From the NCBI GenBank assembly GCA_027886175.1, contig JAJNNQ010000002.1, positions 2,422,001 through 2,486,000 of the forward strand: a stretch of DNA of 64,000 nucleotides, written 5' to 3'. The stretch is from Phylloscopus collybita. Lineage: Eukaryota; Chordata; Aves; Passeriformes; Phylloscopidae. Each line of letters begins with the position of its first letter. The first letter of the stretch is position 1. Under the pieces are notes generated by a model. It was given only the letters and a program-made list of their open reading frames with translations. It was not told the origin of the DNA and searched no databases. The position numbers and the translations under genes were made by a program. This document shows, one piece after another, positions 45,361 to 57,756 of this stretch.

Positions 45361-47603
45361 AATCAGTACGATGACAAGCAGGACATGTCTGCTTCTCCAG
45401 GGAGAGACTAGAGGGGGGGATTTCTGATGCATGAGAAAGGCAAGTCAATAAATAAGCATTTGCTGAAGAATAAAATAATTTATAGCCTCATCAGGAAAGC
45501 AGCTTTCTCTAAACATGGATGGCAACATGAAGGAATTGAACATCTATGTGGCACTTGTCTGCAGACCAAGGAGAATATATAGAAAACAATAATATTTCTG
45601 AGAGCAGGAGGTCTGGGTAGTGGGGTTTTTTTAGGGGGGTGGTTTTGGTTTTTGAAGCAGCTTTCAGGCAATTTGCCCAGAGGAGTCTGCAATACAGATA
45701 TCTCAAGGATCCAAGCCCTCATGTAAAAATGAACTGGGCTTAATGTGTGTTTCTCTGGCAGTCAATAAAACAGGAGGGAGAGACACAGAGAAAATTCATT
45801 GCTGGAAAATGAATTTCCCACAGATCTGAAGAGCCAGGAGTGTCCTTTGAAGTAACCGAGGGCAGATAAGGAGACAATCGATTTTAAGGAGACTTTTTAG
45901 CTCCTGTGGTTAAAGGCTTTTACCCTGCACACAGAGGAGCATTGGGGGGTGTGACAGACCCCCATACCTACACAGAGCAGCAATCCCAGGACCCTGCTGG
46001 CCTTGGGGCTCCCAGGAGAGCCTCAACCCCACGTGTCAGGTGACAGAGATGATGGAGACAAGAGGCTTCTTGAAGGATGTAGGGGGAGGAATTAGAGGGG
46101 AAAGGGAATACTTTGGCTGGTTTGGGGAGGAACAAGCATGGGAAAACAGTGGGATAAAGGGGGAGGTCAGGGAGATAAGAGACTTGGAAGCCAGGTGTTA
46201 AGATGGACAAAAGTCTGGGCTGGATATGGGAGAGATGCAAGACTGCTGAGTTGGCTGCTGGAGGGACAAAGGGGTCCATGCCAGTGAGACCATGAGGTCT
46301 GGGGGTCTGCTGAGAGACCTGTTTGCTTCCTTTTGTGTCTGTGCATGAAGAATTGCAGAGGAGAGGGTCCAAGATCAGCTTCTGGGTGAGCAGGGTCCAA
46401 GGCTACTTCCTGGAGGGATCTCCATTTTATTTATTGCTGTAGGAATCATCTTGCTCTTGGAGTTCTGTTCCACACACCAGAGCGACTGCTCATTTCCTGC
46501 TTTGCTTGTCCACTGCCACATTCTCCAGTTGTCATCACCCAGTGCTGTCCTTTTGGACCAAAATCAGCTTCCAGTTCCCTGGAACCATCTCAACAAGACT
46601 GCTTTGCTCCAGCTGGTGGTCCCCACCCTGCTCTTAGTGGGAGAGTCCACTAAGAAATGTCACACGAGTGATCCAGGGATCACTGGATTCCTTCCTGATC
46701 CTCCAAAAACTGCTTGCCATAGCTTCTTTGATCCAGAGGCAGTTCTAAACAATAACTTGACATAACTCCCCACCACCTGAGAGAAAAATTACTTTTTCTG
46801 AATCCTGAAAATGCATCTGCAATTTTTAGTTGTCATTTTGAGATTTGGAGTCAGACACAGTTCAGGAAGGGATTATACAGGCAGATATTTATCTGGCTGT
46901 CTCTGCCTAATTTCATTCCTGAAAACTAATGTTCTTTGTTGGGAATGGATCTTTTAAATGAATAATTTATTATCACTATGGTTTGCTTTCTTTTCCACTA
47001 TTTTTTTTATGAAGTAAAATCATTTATAATTTCACACTGCATCACTGAGCTTTTTTTGTCATATTTTTCATGTTCTTATCATAAAATAAGCTTAACTGAC
47101 TGGTGGGTAAGTCCAAATTCCATACAATGAAGCAGGATCCATTTCTTTATTCCACCAGTGTGGGCAGACTATTTTATGTATTATTTCAGATTATTATTTT
47201 TGATTAAACAAAGGTTTTAAGCTCTTCTTTAAGTGCCTTAATATATTGGATTTAAGATTGTTATGGGTATTTTATATGGGAAATGCTGTCTGGAGATTGG
47301 GACAGCAACCTGAGAGACAAAAGTATTAAATGGGACTTCTGAGATTATGGGCAACTTCTGGTAGATGAATTTTGTCTTCTGATTCCTGGTATGGAAACAG
47401 GAAAGGAAATGGAAATGCTTTCCAAGGAGAGCCATGGCTGGTTAGACAGCAATCTGTGTTTATAGTCTGCACATCAGTGGAGTGTTTGGAGAGCTTTGGA
47501 GAAGAAAATGTAAGAGAAACTCAATAACATTCAGGAGTGTGAACTGTTCCAGTTCTGACACCAAGGTTTGTCCACACCTGAGTGCCCTGGGTCCATCACG
47601 GCA

Positions 47604-47641
47604 TTGATAATTCCTTGGAAAATTGATGATTCCTTGGAAAT
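47604..47641. repeat. 19-bp tandem duplication, two units
   Basis: TTGATAATTCCTTGGAAAA is followed by TTGATGATTCCTTGGAAAT. It sits about 50 bp upstream of a CR1 piece and is not part of it. Confidence 0.75.
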
Positions 47642-47693
47642 CAGGAGTATCAGGCACCTCCTGGGAGGAAAGGGAGCCAGCTGGAAATGAAAC

Positions 47694-47850
47694 AGGAAAA
47701 TCACCATCCTTGGAGATACTCAAAACTCAGCTGGGAAATGTTTTGGGCAGTCTCCCCTGACTTTGAACCCAACCCGTTTTCAGTGGGAGGTTGCACTGGA
47801 GACATCAGAAGTTCATTTCCAATCTAAATTATTATAAATCATTACGAGTC
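47694..47850 (+). mobile_element. CR1 LINE, diverged 3' fragment
   Basis: AAAATCACCATCCTTGGAGA, TACTCAAAACTCAGCTGGG, GGCAGTCTCCCCTGACTTTG and GTTCATTTCCAATCTAAATT follow a CR1 3' end of another lineage (the CACCATCCTTGGAGATATTCAA type). The terminal octamer is degraded to TATAAATCATTA. Divergence is higher than in the other copies, suggesting an older insertion. Confidence 0.65.
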
Positions 47851-48258
47851 CCTGGTCAGGTCAATTTATATTCTATATTTTATTACATTTTATGACATTT
47901 CTGATCTTTCCATGGAGGCTTGTAATAAAATTTGGGAAATTTTATAACTTCATTAATCCATTAAACCGGAATACACACAATATTGATCTGTGTATGTGAC
48001 AGCTAACTCCATCCCAGTCTGACCCAATACATTTGGAAATGGGGGACATGTTTCCCTTAATTTATTTTATCTTCTCCTCCTCATTTTCATGTCTTCCTTC
48101 ATAAAGTACTATTTTCTGAATCACTTTAATTCACTGATTTAATGCACAAGGAAGTGTCAGTCACTGAGAAATATCCTCTCGCTTCACACAGTTTTTCCCA
48201 GGTTTCTCAATGGAAATGTGGATGGCTGCTTTAAAATTATCTCTATAACTAGAATTTG

Positions 48259-48260
<2 letters not shown>

Positions 48261-48300
<40 letters not shown>
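48261..48300. repeat. Uninterrupted 40-nt poly(A)
   Basis: Forty consecutive A residues. I see no SINE or pseudogene body upstream, so this is not clearly a retroposon tail. Length is likely to be inexact in any assembly. Confidence 0.9.
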
Positions 48301-48301
<1 letters not shown>

Positions 48302-48423
48302 CCCTACATACATATATACGAGAATGTAAATAAACAAAAACTAGCAAAACATTTCATTAAAAAAATGCTACAGCAGGAGGTTTCCACAGTGTTAAAGTGC
48401 CTTTTCTTCTATGTTTTCATCTG

Positions 48424-48598
48424 AAAAAAAAACACAACAACAAAAAAAACCCCAAAAAAACCACCCCCCCCAAAAAAAACACCAAAAAAACCCCTAAAAA
48501 ACCCAAAAAAACCAAACAAACAAACAAAAACTCCCAAAAACAAACAAACAAACCCCCCTCTAAAACCAAAAAAACCAAACCAACAAACAAACAAAAAA
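48424..48598. repeat. A/C-only low-complexity tract, 175 bp
   Basis: The plus strand has no G and only four T residues over 175 bp (AAACC, CAAA and C-run mixtures). It is the reverse-strand equivalent of the G/T-only tracts at 4934, 11263 and 20641. Translated frames (K/N/T/P-rich on plus, F/G/V-rich on minus) are artefacts. Confidence 0.9.
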
Positions 48599-49590
48599 GA
48601 AACACAAGATTTTTGGTATATCAATCTATCAATCTAGCGTCTTGAGATGCTTCAGGTTTTTTTCTAACAGTGCATTTTCATAGAACAATCATTAATTTAA
48701 AAAATATCTGTTCTACTGATGGTGCTGAGTGTGACCAGCCCAGCTGTCTTCCAACAACAAATGGGGAAGATTAAGTTGTTCCTCTGCCACAAATTTGTGT
48801 GATCTTCACACCAGGAGAAAATGAAGCTGTTCCTGCCCTCAGGGAGATGTAACCTGTGGCTGCTGCTCGAGATCCCCAGCTACAAGCACAGCCTGTGCTG
48901 TTAAAATTCTACCAAAATGGGTGAGGAAGCACATACCTCTGCAGGGAATGATTGCTTTTCTCTTCCCTCTACAGACAATCTGCCTTTGCCTGAAGGTAAA
49001 CATGAAAACACTAAAAATGAGAAGAGGGCTATGGGCCCATGAGAAGGGGTGGTGCTGGAGGAAAACTTCAGAAATTCAAGAGACTCAGACAGTCCCAATT
49101 AGAGGAGCAGAATAAAATCTCTTACTCACTTAGGAATATTTCCTTACCCCTCCCATGCCTGTTTTGCCTGTCTTGGGTCAGAACTGCCAGCACATGCTGG
49201 CCCTCTACACACTCCATGCAGTGCTCTTGAAAAAGGCTCCAGTGCCTCCTCAGAGCCCTTCTGCCCTCCTGAAGGAGGAATAACAATGAGGGAAGGAATG
49301 CCAGACTGCAGGAAGAAAGTCTTCACTGTAATGCCACTCTTTATCCGTGGGTTTTGTTTGTAATGCTGTGGAAGGATCTGCTGTGGATTTAAAGGTTTGA
49401 GGGGATTTTGTTTAAAGACTACAGAGAGGCATTCAAGGGCTTGGGCCAGGTAGTTTTTAAGCAAACTTGTAATTGGTGAGCTCTGGGGTGGACTCCACCC
49501 CGTGACTGTGGTAGGGGTGCACATTGTGTGTGCTGGTGGTGCTTTTTTAAGAGTTAAAAATGGGCCAGGTTTCCTGTCTCTTTGTTTTAC

Positions 49591-49661
49591 CTGCTAGAAG
49601 GAAACATCCATGAAGCCTCTGAAGCCCAGGAAAGATGCAGATGCAAGAAAGCTACAACAGG
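49591..49661 (+). other. Exon-like segment (very weak)
   Basis: A pyrimidine-rich run ending TTTTACCTGCTAG precedes about 63 bases that are open in one frame (KETSMKPLKP..., with an in-frame ATG) and are followed by CAACAG/GTTTGT, a legal but weak donor site. I recognise no protein family, and no partner exon was found on either side. It could be a small exon of an unrecognised gene or noncoding RNA, or chance; chance is more likely. Confidence 0.12.
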
Positions 49662-52600
49662 TTTGTATTTTTCCTTCTTTCCCACTATTCCCTTAATTGA
49701 TATGAATGTGTTTTTTCAGTCACAAGCAAATATCTGAGATTTTAAATGTCTACTCTTCCTTCACCAAACTTCAGTGCTACGTTTATTGTGCAGGTGGTCT
49801 CATTAGGCAGCAAAACCAAGAGTAAAAAAGATTCTGCCTTCCTAATTTTTCCAGTCAGTGCTTCAAATGGGTGCTCAAGTGAGCTCTGCCCACCACCATT
49901 AAACTGCCCATGAGACTGGAGGTGTTCAACACTCAGAACCCCCCTGTTCTCGTGTGGGCAGTGGCAGAAAAGACTTTTGCCCAGAGATCTGTCTGTTCTT
50001 AGAGAGGAAATTTTCCACCCAGCAGCATTTGTGTGACAGAGACACCAGGGAGCTCCCAGCTGACTCTCCTGTCCTCACCAGCATCTGCTCACTGCTCAGC
50101 TCCAGAGAACATTTGGTTCCTCTTGGTTATTCCTGGAGCATCTGCAGAGGGCAGGTGATTCCTCTCTAGCCCTGCATCACACCAGGGTGTTGTGTTATCA
50201 GTTTGCCCTGATTTGGGGGATTAAGTGGATCTGAAATACTCTGGTGTGCACCAAAGGTGACTGACCAGCTGGTTTGAGCAAGGTGTGGGAATCAGAACAG
50301 CAGAGCAGGGAATGGGACTTGGCAAAGTTCTTCACTGAGAAACTGCCTGGTGCCCATGGAGAGCAAGGCTGACTGACCTGGGAAAGACTGGTGGAACAAT
50401 CTACCAGAGGAGAAAAATGCCTTTGGGAAAGCAACCTTAAGGAACAATAAACAGACATTTCATTTTGCTTGCACAGAGCGAGTGATTTTCTCCGCCAGCT
50501 CCCAAGCAGCATTCCTGTCCCTGGAGATGCTTCACCGGGACCAAACATCAATATCTTGTTCAGCCCACACCCACTCCAGGCCCTGAGGTGGACAGGGAAG
50601 CTGGGGCCACACAGGCTGGTGTTGGCTGCAGGGCTCAGGTGGGTGCAATGTAAATAACTCCAAGGAAACCCTGTCAAAGCCAATAGCTGTGTCTGGGCAT
50701 CATTGCCCACCTATGGGCCTTAGAAAATCCATGGATTATTCCTAAGCAGGGAAGTTGTTCATTCTTGGCTTGCTGGAGCCCACTTTGCATGGGAATGTCT
50801 TTGCAGCTGAAAGAAGTTTGTGTGAGTGGGTTCTGTTTCCCACTCCTGAGAGTGAACAATTCATAGTTGCTGGGTTGAGAATCTGACTTTTCAGGAAAGT
50901 TTCCATGAGATCACATTGATATAACAGGGTAAAAAAGGAAAACAAACCAACAGACAAAGAACTGACTCCAGAAAACTCCATTATCGAGTGTCCACATGGC
51001 TTTTAGATTTTGGTGGAAATTTCAGTCAGGATAATTACTGAGGAACCTGTTAATATCAGCAGAGGGCATTCTGTGAATCTAATGGCATCTCACCTCTTTG
51101 TTCCTGGCAGGTGTCCCTGTCTTAAAAAGAAATTAAGTGAAAAGAAGCAGAGAGGGACATAAATCCTGCAAAGTAGATCAGCAGGGACTCCAGTGAGGTG
51201 GATGTCATCAGCACATGAAATCCCATTATCTTTGCTCCCATTAGGCTTTAACAGAGTAAATCTGGAGAGGAGGATGCACAAGTGTAGGGAGATTCCATCA
51301 GGAGACTGAAAAATATTGTGGGAGTGAGCACAGGACATGCAGACAGAGATAATTTTTTTGTTGATGGGAGGCAGAGTACACATGGTGCAACTCTAAGGAA
51401 ATTTAAGTGGTAGTTGGGATATTCCTGCAAGAACAGAGGAGGATATGGATATTGAATTATATCAGCTCTCACCTCAATCTGAGGTGACTTTTGGTAAAGG
51501 TTACTTAAAATTGCAAGAATAAGGAGAGAGCAGCACTGACATAGCTTTTAAAAGGTCTGGTATTTAAATTAATTAATAGTTTTCTTCTCAAAACCTTAAA
51601 TTGGGAACTTGACCTGGACTCTTGCTGAAGGGTTATTCCAGCTCCTGGATGGCATGTCATCCTCACAATGCAATTTCTTAGACCAACAGGGCTTTGTCCA
51701 GCTGACTGACATTAGCTGATTATTTTATCAACATCTATTTTTATTTTCTGTATTTATTATTTGTTAATAATCCACATTAGATTTGCTGTTGGCACCGGAT
51801 CACCTCTCTCAGCACTATCACATCCTCGTGGAGGAGTGTGGAAGGAACTTGAGATGCTGTGGCAAACAAACAAACAAACAACAAAAACAAAATAATAATA
51901 ATAATAGGAGGAGAGGTCTGACACTGAAAGTGAGATATGTGAGTCAAACTTTCCCACCACTGGCCATGGAAATAGCAAAGGGCAACAACCACAAGTTGCA
52001 GCTTGGGCAGCTCAGGCTGGGCACTGTGTGTGACATTTCCATCAGCAGGGGAGGGAGCAGGGGAATTGGTTGCTCAGAGAAGCTGTCAGATTTCCATCCT
52101 TGACCCAGCATCCAAGGCTCACCACACCTGATTCAATCTAATGTTGGTGGTTTTGTTTGCTTCAAGCAGGAGCTCAGGCTGGAGGCATTCGCTCTTTCCA
52201 GGCAGGGAGGAGAGAATTAAAACAGCAGAAGTTTATGATGTTTTATAAACCCATCTTCACACTCAACAGTCATTGCAAACTTCATTGAATCTTTCCTCCC
52301 CTTGTTCATTGCTTAACTTTTAGTTTGCACACTACACGTGGCAAGATAATCCCAGGAAAACACTGCTCAGCACCTCAAGATTGGTACAAGAAATTCCTGG
52401 GGAACCTCACCAGCATATTTTCCTGACAGCCTGGAGGTCAGCACAGAATCATTACCAGATTCCTCACTGCCTCCTGTCCAACAAACTCCTGTGATGGAGC
52501 CCAGCTCTCACAGCACCTTTACAGCCCACGGAGCTGTTGCTGTAGTTGCTTTTTATCTCATTAACATATTAACATATCTCCTCACTCAGGATTTATCAGG

Positions 52601-55600
52601 GGGGTATGCTGTTATTTTCTGGAGAAAGGCCAAATATGTTTTTCAGCTGGTGTGTGATTTGGGGCAAGGAAGAACAGCTGCAGAAGTGTTATTTTATCTT
52701 GCTGGCTGACACTGTACTTTTGCTCCCCACAGCTCACAGAGAGCCTTGTTGAAGAGAATACAGAACACAAGACCTTTCCTCATATTCCCCTCTTACGACT
52801 GCCCTGAGGACTTAGAAATGCCATCAAGTTGTCGAGGCTTAATAGGTTATCAGAGTCATCTGAGATGTCTGTGCATTTGTTCTTATCCCAGGGCAAATGG
52901 CAGGGGGATACAAATTATTCCAGGCTTCCTTCATCGACAGCCACACACCAAAATAAATGAGCTCCCCCAGCCCCGGGGCTGTAAGCACACACTGTAACCA
53001 CACAGCTCAAATGGGCAAGGCTGTGGACATCCACAGCTGAGAACCTGGTGCTTCATCTGTCAATGCAGAGAAATGGGAGTCTTTAGGGCACAAGTCACCT
53101 GTCAGGTTTAAAAAGTCTGTTTAGGGTGAGATGAATAATGCCCAGCAAGCAGCTCTTTCTCCCCATTATCTATGCAGAGGAACCAGGCAAAAAGCTCAAA
53201 TGGCACTGTGGTCATCTGGCTTGGTGAATCTCACCCACTGCCACTTTTTAAATCATCTAAATTGAGTGTCTGACATTTAAACTTGCAAGCAAAGAGGAGA
53301 AAAAGAGGTGTCACACACTGCCTGTGCTGAGAGTTAACACACCAGCAAGGACTGGGTAGACAATCTCGATGGTTTCTTTATCAAGTTTCTGTTCCAGCTT
53401 TGGAATACAGCCAACAAACTCCTTCTGTGATGAAATCAACAGATTTCAAGGTGCTAAGTGGATTCCAAGTGACATTCTGATTGAAAAAAAGTACCTAAGG
53501 GACACATATCACTTAACAGGTTAAATGTCAGAAGTTGGAAATGTCTGTCAGTAAAGGATTGCTATTGCATAGGATGTTTGTGAAGTTTTTCAGGAATTCG
53601 TGTTGCTCCTGGTGGTGTTGCAGATTTCCTGCCACTTTTTGTGTATAAATAAAATGATGTGTGACAATGAGGACAGATGAAGGCAGGACAGCAGTGCCCA
53701 GACTTTTCCTTTTGATGCTTGTCACAGAAAGTCATCTTCCTTTCCATGCCCAGGCCTGTGGTCTACACTTGGACCACATCCCACATCTGAGATGAGGACA
53801 TGGAGAGGATATTTAGCTCATTTCCTTCAATTTTTCCCAGAAGTGGATGCCAGGCATGCAGCCCAAGCCCTTACCAGAGTGGCACAGAGTGGCACATTAT
53901 TACCTGATGGGGACAGCCAATATCTGCTCTAGCAGTGTTGGTTTCTTTTGTAACAAGAGACAATTTTGCATCATGGACAGAAAATATATTTGGGGCTTTC
54001 TCCTCTGCTATTCCTCTCAGGGAAAGAACGTTGTCAATTCAGTGTCCCATTAAACTGTTTCTTTGGTGGTAAACATTAATTAAATTTTAGCACCCAAAGT
54101 ATATTGTCCTCTGAGGAACCCTCTTACCTTGTCCATCCTATTGCCTGGTGTCCACAGACCTTTGAAAATGATGAGATTTAGGACAGTTCTTCAAAACTTG
54201 TCTCTGCGCCTGACCTAGTACCTCCTTGGGAATGTGAAATCTTCCAAAGGATCTTGCTGGTCCTGCTGGCAATGAGAAGTCTCCCAATGCCTTCTGGCTG
54301 GCACTTTTTGAAATTCAGTCCAGTTCTAGCTATTTTTGCCAGGTGAAGCTGGTTTAAATATCCAATTTGCCATAGTGGCAGTGGTGTAGAGAGAGGAAAA
54401 GAAGCTGTGATTGGGCCTGGTTTGAAGCACAGAGTGCCTGGTGAGCAGGAGATCCAGCTTGAACTGAAGTTTGTGGCAAGTTTTCCTCGTGGCATGAATT
54501 GTAATTTGATTGACCTGAAGTTGAATAGTCTGAATGACTGACCTGGAATATTTTTTTATAGTGTTTTCCTTGTTCTCTCTGTGTCAGATGCCATGTAATG
54601 AACCATTTCTTGTTTCTCTGTCTGCTGCAAGGAGGTGGTAACACAGAGTAGCTGTGAAAAAGGAGGGGCAAACTGGACAATCCAATGTCAAAGAGAAAGA
54701 TAAAATCATCTGCTGTGCTTGTGGGAACAAAACAAATTGGATTAGTGCTCAAGTGTGTCTGCAGAGAGCATATTTGAAATTTGTAAACACAATTATTCCC
54801 TGAGGAAAAGACATGCTAAAAGCTCTGTTCCCTGTGCAAGGAACCAAAAAGCAGAGCAGCTCCCCAAGACATCCTGAACTCTGATGCCTGTGTTCAAACC
54901 TAAGGAAACAATGCTTGTACAGAAAGTGCAGGCTTAGAATCTCTGACAGATGTGATCTGACAAATATATTCATTCTCTGGACTGTTTGCACAAAGGAAAC
55001 ATGGCAGGAATATCAGGATAAACCAGAGTTTATTTAAAACCAGGGGTAAATATTTGCTGAACATCTCTTGCATTTTCATAGATAAAAGGACCAAAAATTA
55101 AGAAAAAAACCCAACACATGTACTCAATCTGCTCTGCTGTTTAAAGATTCTTCTTATTAATAAGTCTACTTATTTTTAGTATTGCTAAAAATCTGATTTC
55201 CATGTTCTATGTGTACCCTGAAATAAAATGTTCTAACCTTTGGCTTATGCATCATTCCTGCAGGGGAATAAAGATTTTTTTCTTTTTCTCAGCATAACAA
55301 TCTCAACTTTTTCATCATTCCTGAATTTAGGCTTGTCAACTGTTGACACCGAGGCAGCAAAATGCTACTGTTGTGGGCGGGTGTGGAATCTGAGCCAGCT
55401 GTCTCCCACATCCACTCTTTCAAGTGATGAAGAGGGAGGACAACAACCCTTTGAGCACTGCAGTTCAGTGGCACAAGGTCCCCCAGATTTCAGGACAAGG
55501 TGATGTCCTCTCAGGCCACAGGCCATGGCTGCACACACAGCATGGACAGGAACTGGAACTTCTCCCTCATTAAATTTTTTTCATATGGACCAGAGTCCAT

Positions 55601-55678
55601 ATTTTTGCTTGGGTTGGTTGGTAGTGATCCCCCCACACACACCTGGGATGGTGCTATCCCAGAAACCATCAGCCTCCT
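49662..55678. other. Gene-free, mostly unique sequence
   Basis: About 6 kb with no recognised exon or transposon. The only simple repeat is (CAAA)n followed by (AAT)n at about 51863-51905. Confidence 0.5.
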
Positions 55679-56080
55679 GAATCATGGGATCATTTGGGTG
55701 GAAGAGGCTTTTAAGATCACCAAGTCCAACCTTTAACCATGTTCACCACTAAACCATATCCTCACGTGCCACATCCACATGTCTTAGGAACACTTTCAGT
55801 GCTGGTGACTCCATCTCTTCCCTGGGCAGCCTCCTCCAGTTCTTGACAACCCTTTTTTTGTGAAGAAATTTTTCCTTATATCCAGTCTAAACTTCTCAGG
55901 GCACAACTGAGAAGTTGAAAATAACTTCTCAGTTGTTTCCTCTCATCCCTTCACTGATTATCTGAGAGAAGAGACCTCCTGTCAGGGAGTTTTAGAGAAT
56001 TACAAGGTCTCTCCTGAGCCTCCTTTTCTCCAGGATGACCCCCCCAGTTCCCTCAGCTGCTCCTCATCAGATTTGTGCTC
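55679..56080 (-). mobile_element. CR1 LINE, about 400 bp, with a fold-back mutation
   Basis: Reversed CR1 blocks run from GAATCATGGGATCATTTGGG through AAGATCACCAAGTCCAACC, CACTAAACCATATCCTCACG, TGAAGAAATTTTTCCTTATA, TCCAGTCTAAACTTCTCAGG, CTGATTATCTGAGAGAAGAG, CTCCTGTCAGGGAGTTTTAG and GAGCCTCCTTTTCTCCAGGA to CCCAGTTCCCTCAGC. Between GGCACAACT and TTTCCTCT it carries an inverted copy of neighbouring CR1 sequence (55904-55935, listed separately). Otherwise it is an ordinary 5'-truncated 3' end. Confidence 0.93.
55904..55935. repeat. 13-bp perfect inverted repeat inside CR1
   Basis: CAACTGAGAAGTT at 55904-55916 and AACTTCTCAGTTG at 55923-55935 are exact reverse complements around a 6-base loop. 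A further AACTTCTCAG lies just upstream at 55890-55899. Other CR1 copies here (9818, 40664, 42529) go straight from CACAAC into TTGAGGC or ATGAGGC at this point, so the inverted segment is an addition specific to this copy. Confidence 0.85.
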
Positions 56081-57666
56081 CTTTGACCACTTTAAAAGCT
56101 GTTTTATTTCACTGTCTTCTTTCTGGATTCCACGGTGTCCCAGAAGTTTTGTTAACCTGTCAGAAGTTCAATGAGGAGAGTGTGATGAATTGTCACTTAT
56201 TACCTCTCAGCTGCAGGAAAGAAGCTATTTCTGAGACATTTACATACCTATTTGCAGGACTCTGGATTGTGCTGCAGCTTTGTTAATATTTATATACAGG
56301 ACCAAATTATACCAGAACCCTTCTTATTTGGTAAATAACACCAGAAAATAAATTAGATTGAGAAATGGCCTAAGGAAGAGATTGCTCTGAGAGAGACTAA
56401 AATGATCCTAAGAAGGTTTGATAAAAAAATTCCTGGCAATTGATTTTTTCCCTTCAAAACTACCAGTGTTTTATGGAAATGAGCACAGCATTTCAACAGG
56501 GCTGTAATGTCTGGTCAAGTAAGGGTCTGACTGAGGGAGCAATAGTTCACTGTTCATCCCAGGAGCTTTGGGACTGCAATTCTAATCCCTCTCCTGTCAG
56601 ATTTAGGTCAGGGACTTGTACTCACACTCCTGTGTCACCAAGGTGTGCTGGTGCTGATTTATCCTTTAATCAGTCAACACCATCCAAGAACACTTTAGTA
56701 AAATAATTCTTTTTTTTCTGCCATCCACTCACTGTCCTATAGACTCTGCTTTAGCTTCCTGCTTATTTTCAGCCATACAGTTTTCATGTTAGCTGAGCAA
56801 CAATAATAAAACAATTATCAGCCATAAAAGAACAGCTGTACCACTGCCCAGGAGAGAGGATTGTGTGAGGGTGTGTGTGTCTGAGCAGGCTGGCAGGAAT
56901 AGAGAAATGACAGCTCCTCTCCCAGTCAGTCACAGCTCTTGGAAATATAAAGGCTCAATACCCAGGAAACAACATCCTGGTTTTATAAACACATTCACAA
57001 GAGGGAAAAAGCTCTCTGGGAGGAGGTAAAACGAGGCTGCCCCAGGCACTCACACATGGACTGGCTGCTGTTGTTGGTATTATCACTGCAGGACCCTGCC
57101 AGCACCCTGGAGGGAAATTTGTCAGGAGATCTGCTGCAATAATCCTGCACCAGGCTCAGGTTTGATTAGCAGCCACTCTGGCCTGTCCAACGAGGCTAAG
57201 AACTGCCAACACTTTTAATTGTATGACATCCCTGCCTTTCTGAGTGCAGGGAAACCACAGCAGGGCAGGAGCTGGGAGCTGCACCTCCTCTGGGACTGCT
57301 GTGAGCATCTACCCTCCACAAAAGCATGTGGGGCAGGACAAGGAGTGGCTACAGCAGAACAAAATTGAACTTCTGCTCTGCTTGGGGTCACTGCTGTGAC
57401 TAAATTCTTCACCCAGTGCTGGTCAGCAACCATGGGATGCTACAGCAAGTGTGGAGGCCACCACAGACACCACTCTGCTGAAGGAACCCAGTGCTGCAGG
57501 GGATTTTCTTCAGAACAGGGGACTATCTACAGGTGCCTGAGCAGGGCTATTGTTTTCCCCCACTGATGCCCAGAGCAGTGTCAAAAACTAAAACAATAAA
57601 GTTGGACAGCTCATTTTTAATGAATATTGCAAAACAACTCTGACAAAAAAGAAGAAAAGAACCTTC
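56081..57666. other. Gene-free unique sequence
   Basis: No gene or repeat is recognised. Confidence 0.5.
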
Positions 57667-57756
57667 CTGGTGTCCCTGCCTGTGGCAGAGGGATTGGAAC
57701 TGCCTGACCTTTGAGGTACCTTCCAACCCGAAGCATTCTGTGATTCTGGGATTAGT
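57667..57756 (+). mobile_element. CR1 LINE, short 3' end fragment
   Basis: CTGGTGTCCCTGCCTGTGGC, AGAGGGATTGGAACTGCCTG and ACCTTTGAGGTACCTTCCAA precede the terminal CATTCTGTGATTCTGGGATT. Only the last 90 bp or so of the element remain. Confidence 0.9.

Larger units (their letters stand above)
42794..47693. other. Gene-free, mostly unique sequence
   Basis: No exon, RNA gene or clear transposon is recognised in nearly 5 kb. Minor structures are a poly(T) at about 44980-44997 and a 13-bp tandem repeat at 45326-45360. The 166-aa minus-strand frame at 43928-44428 has no recognised family. Confidence 0.5.
47851..49572. other. Gene-free sequence with poly(A) and an A/C-only tract
   Basis: No gene is recognised. 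The two low-complexity tracts are listed separately. Confidence 0.5.
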
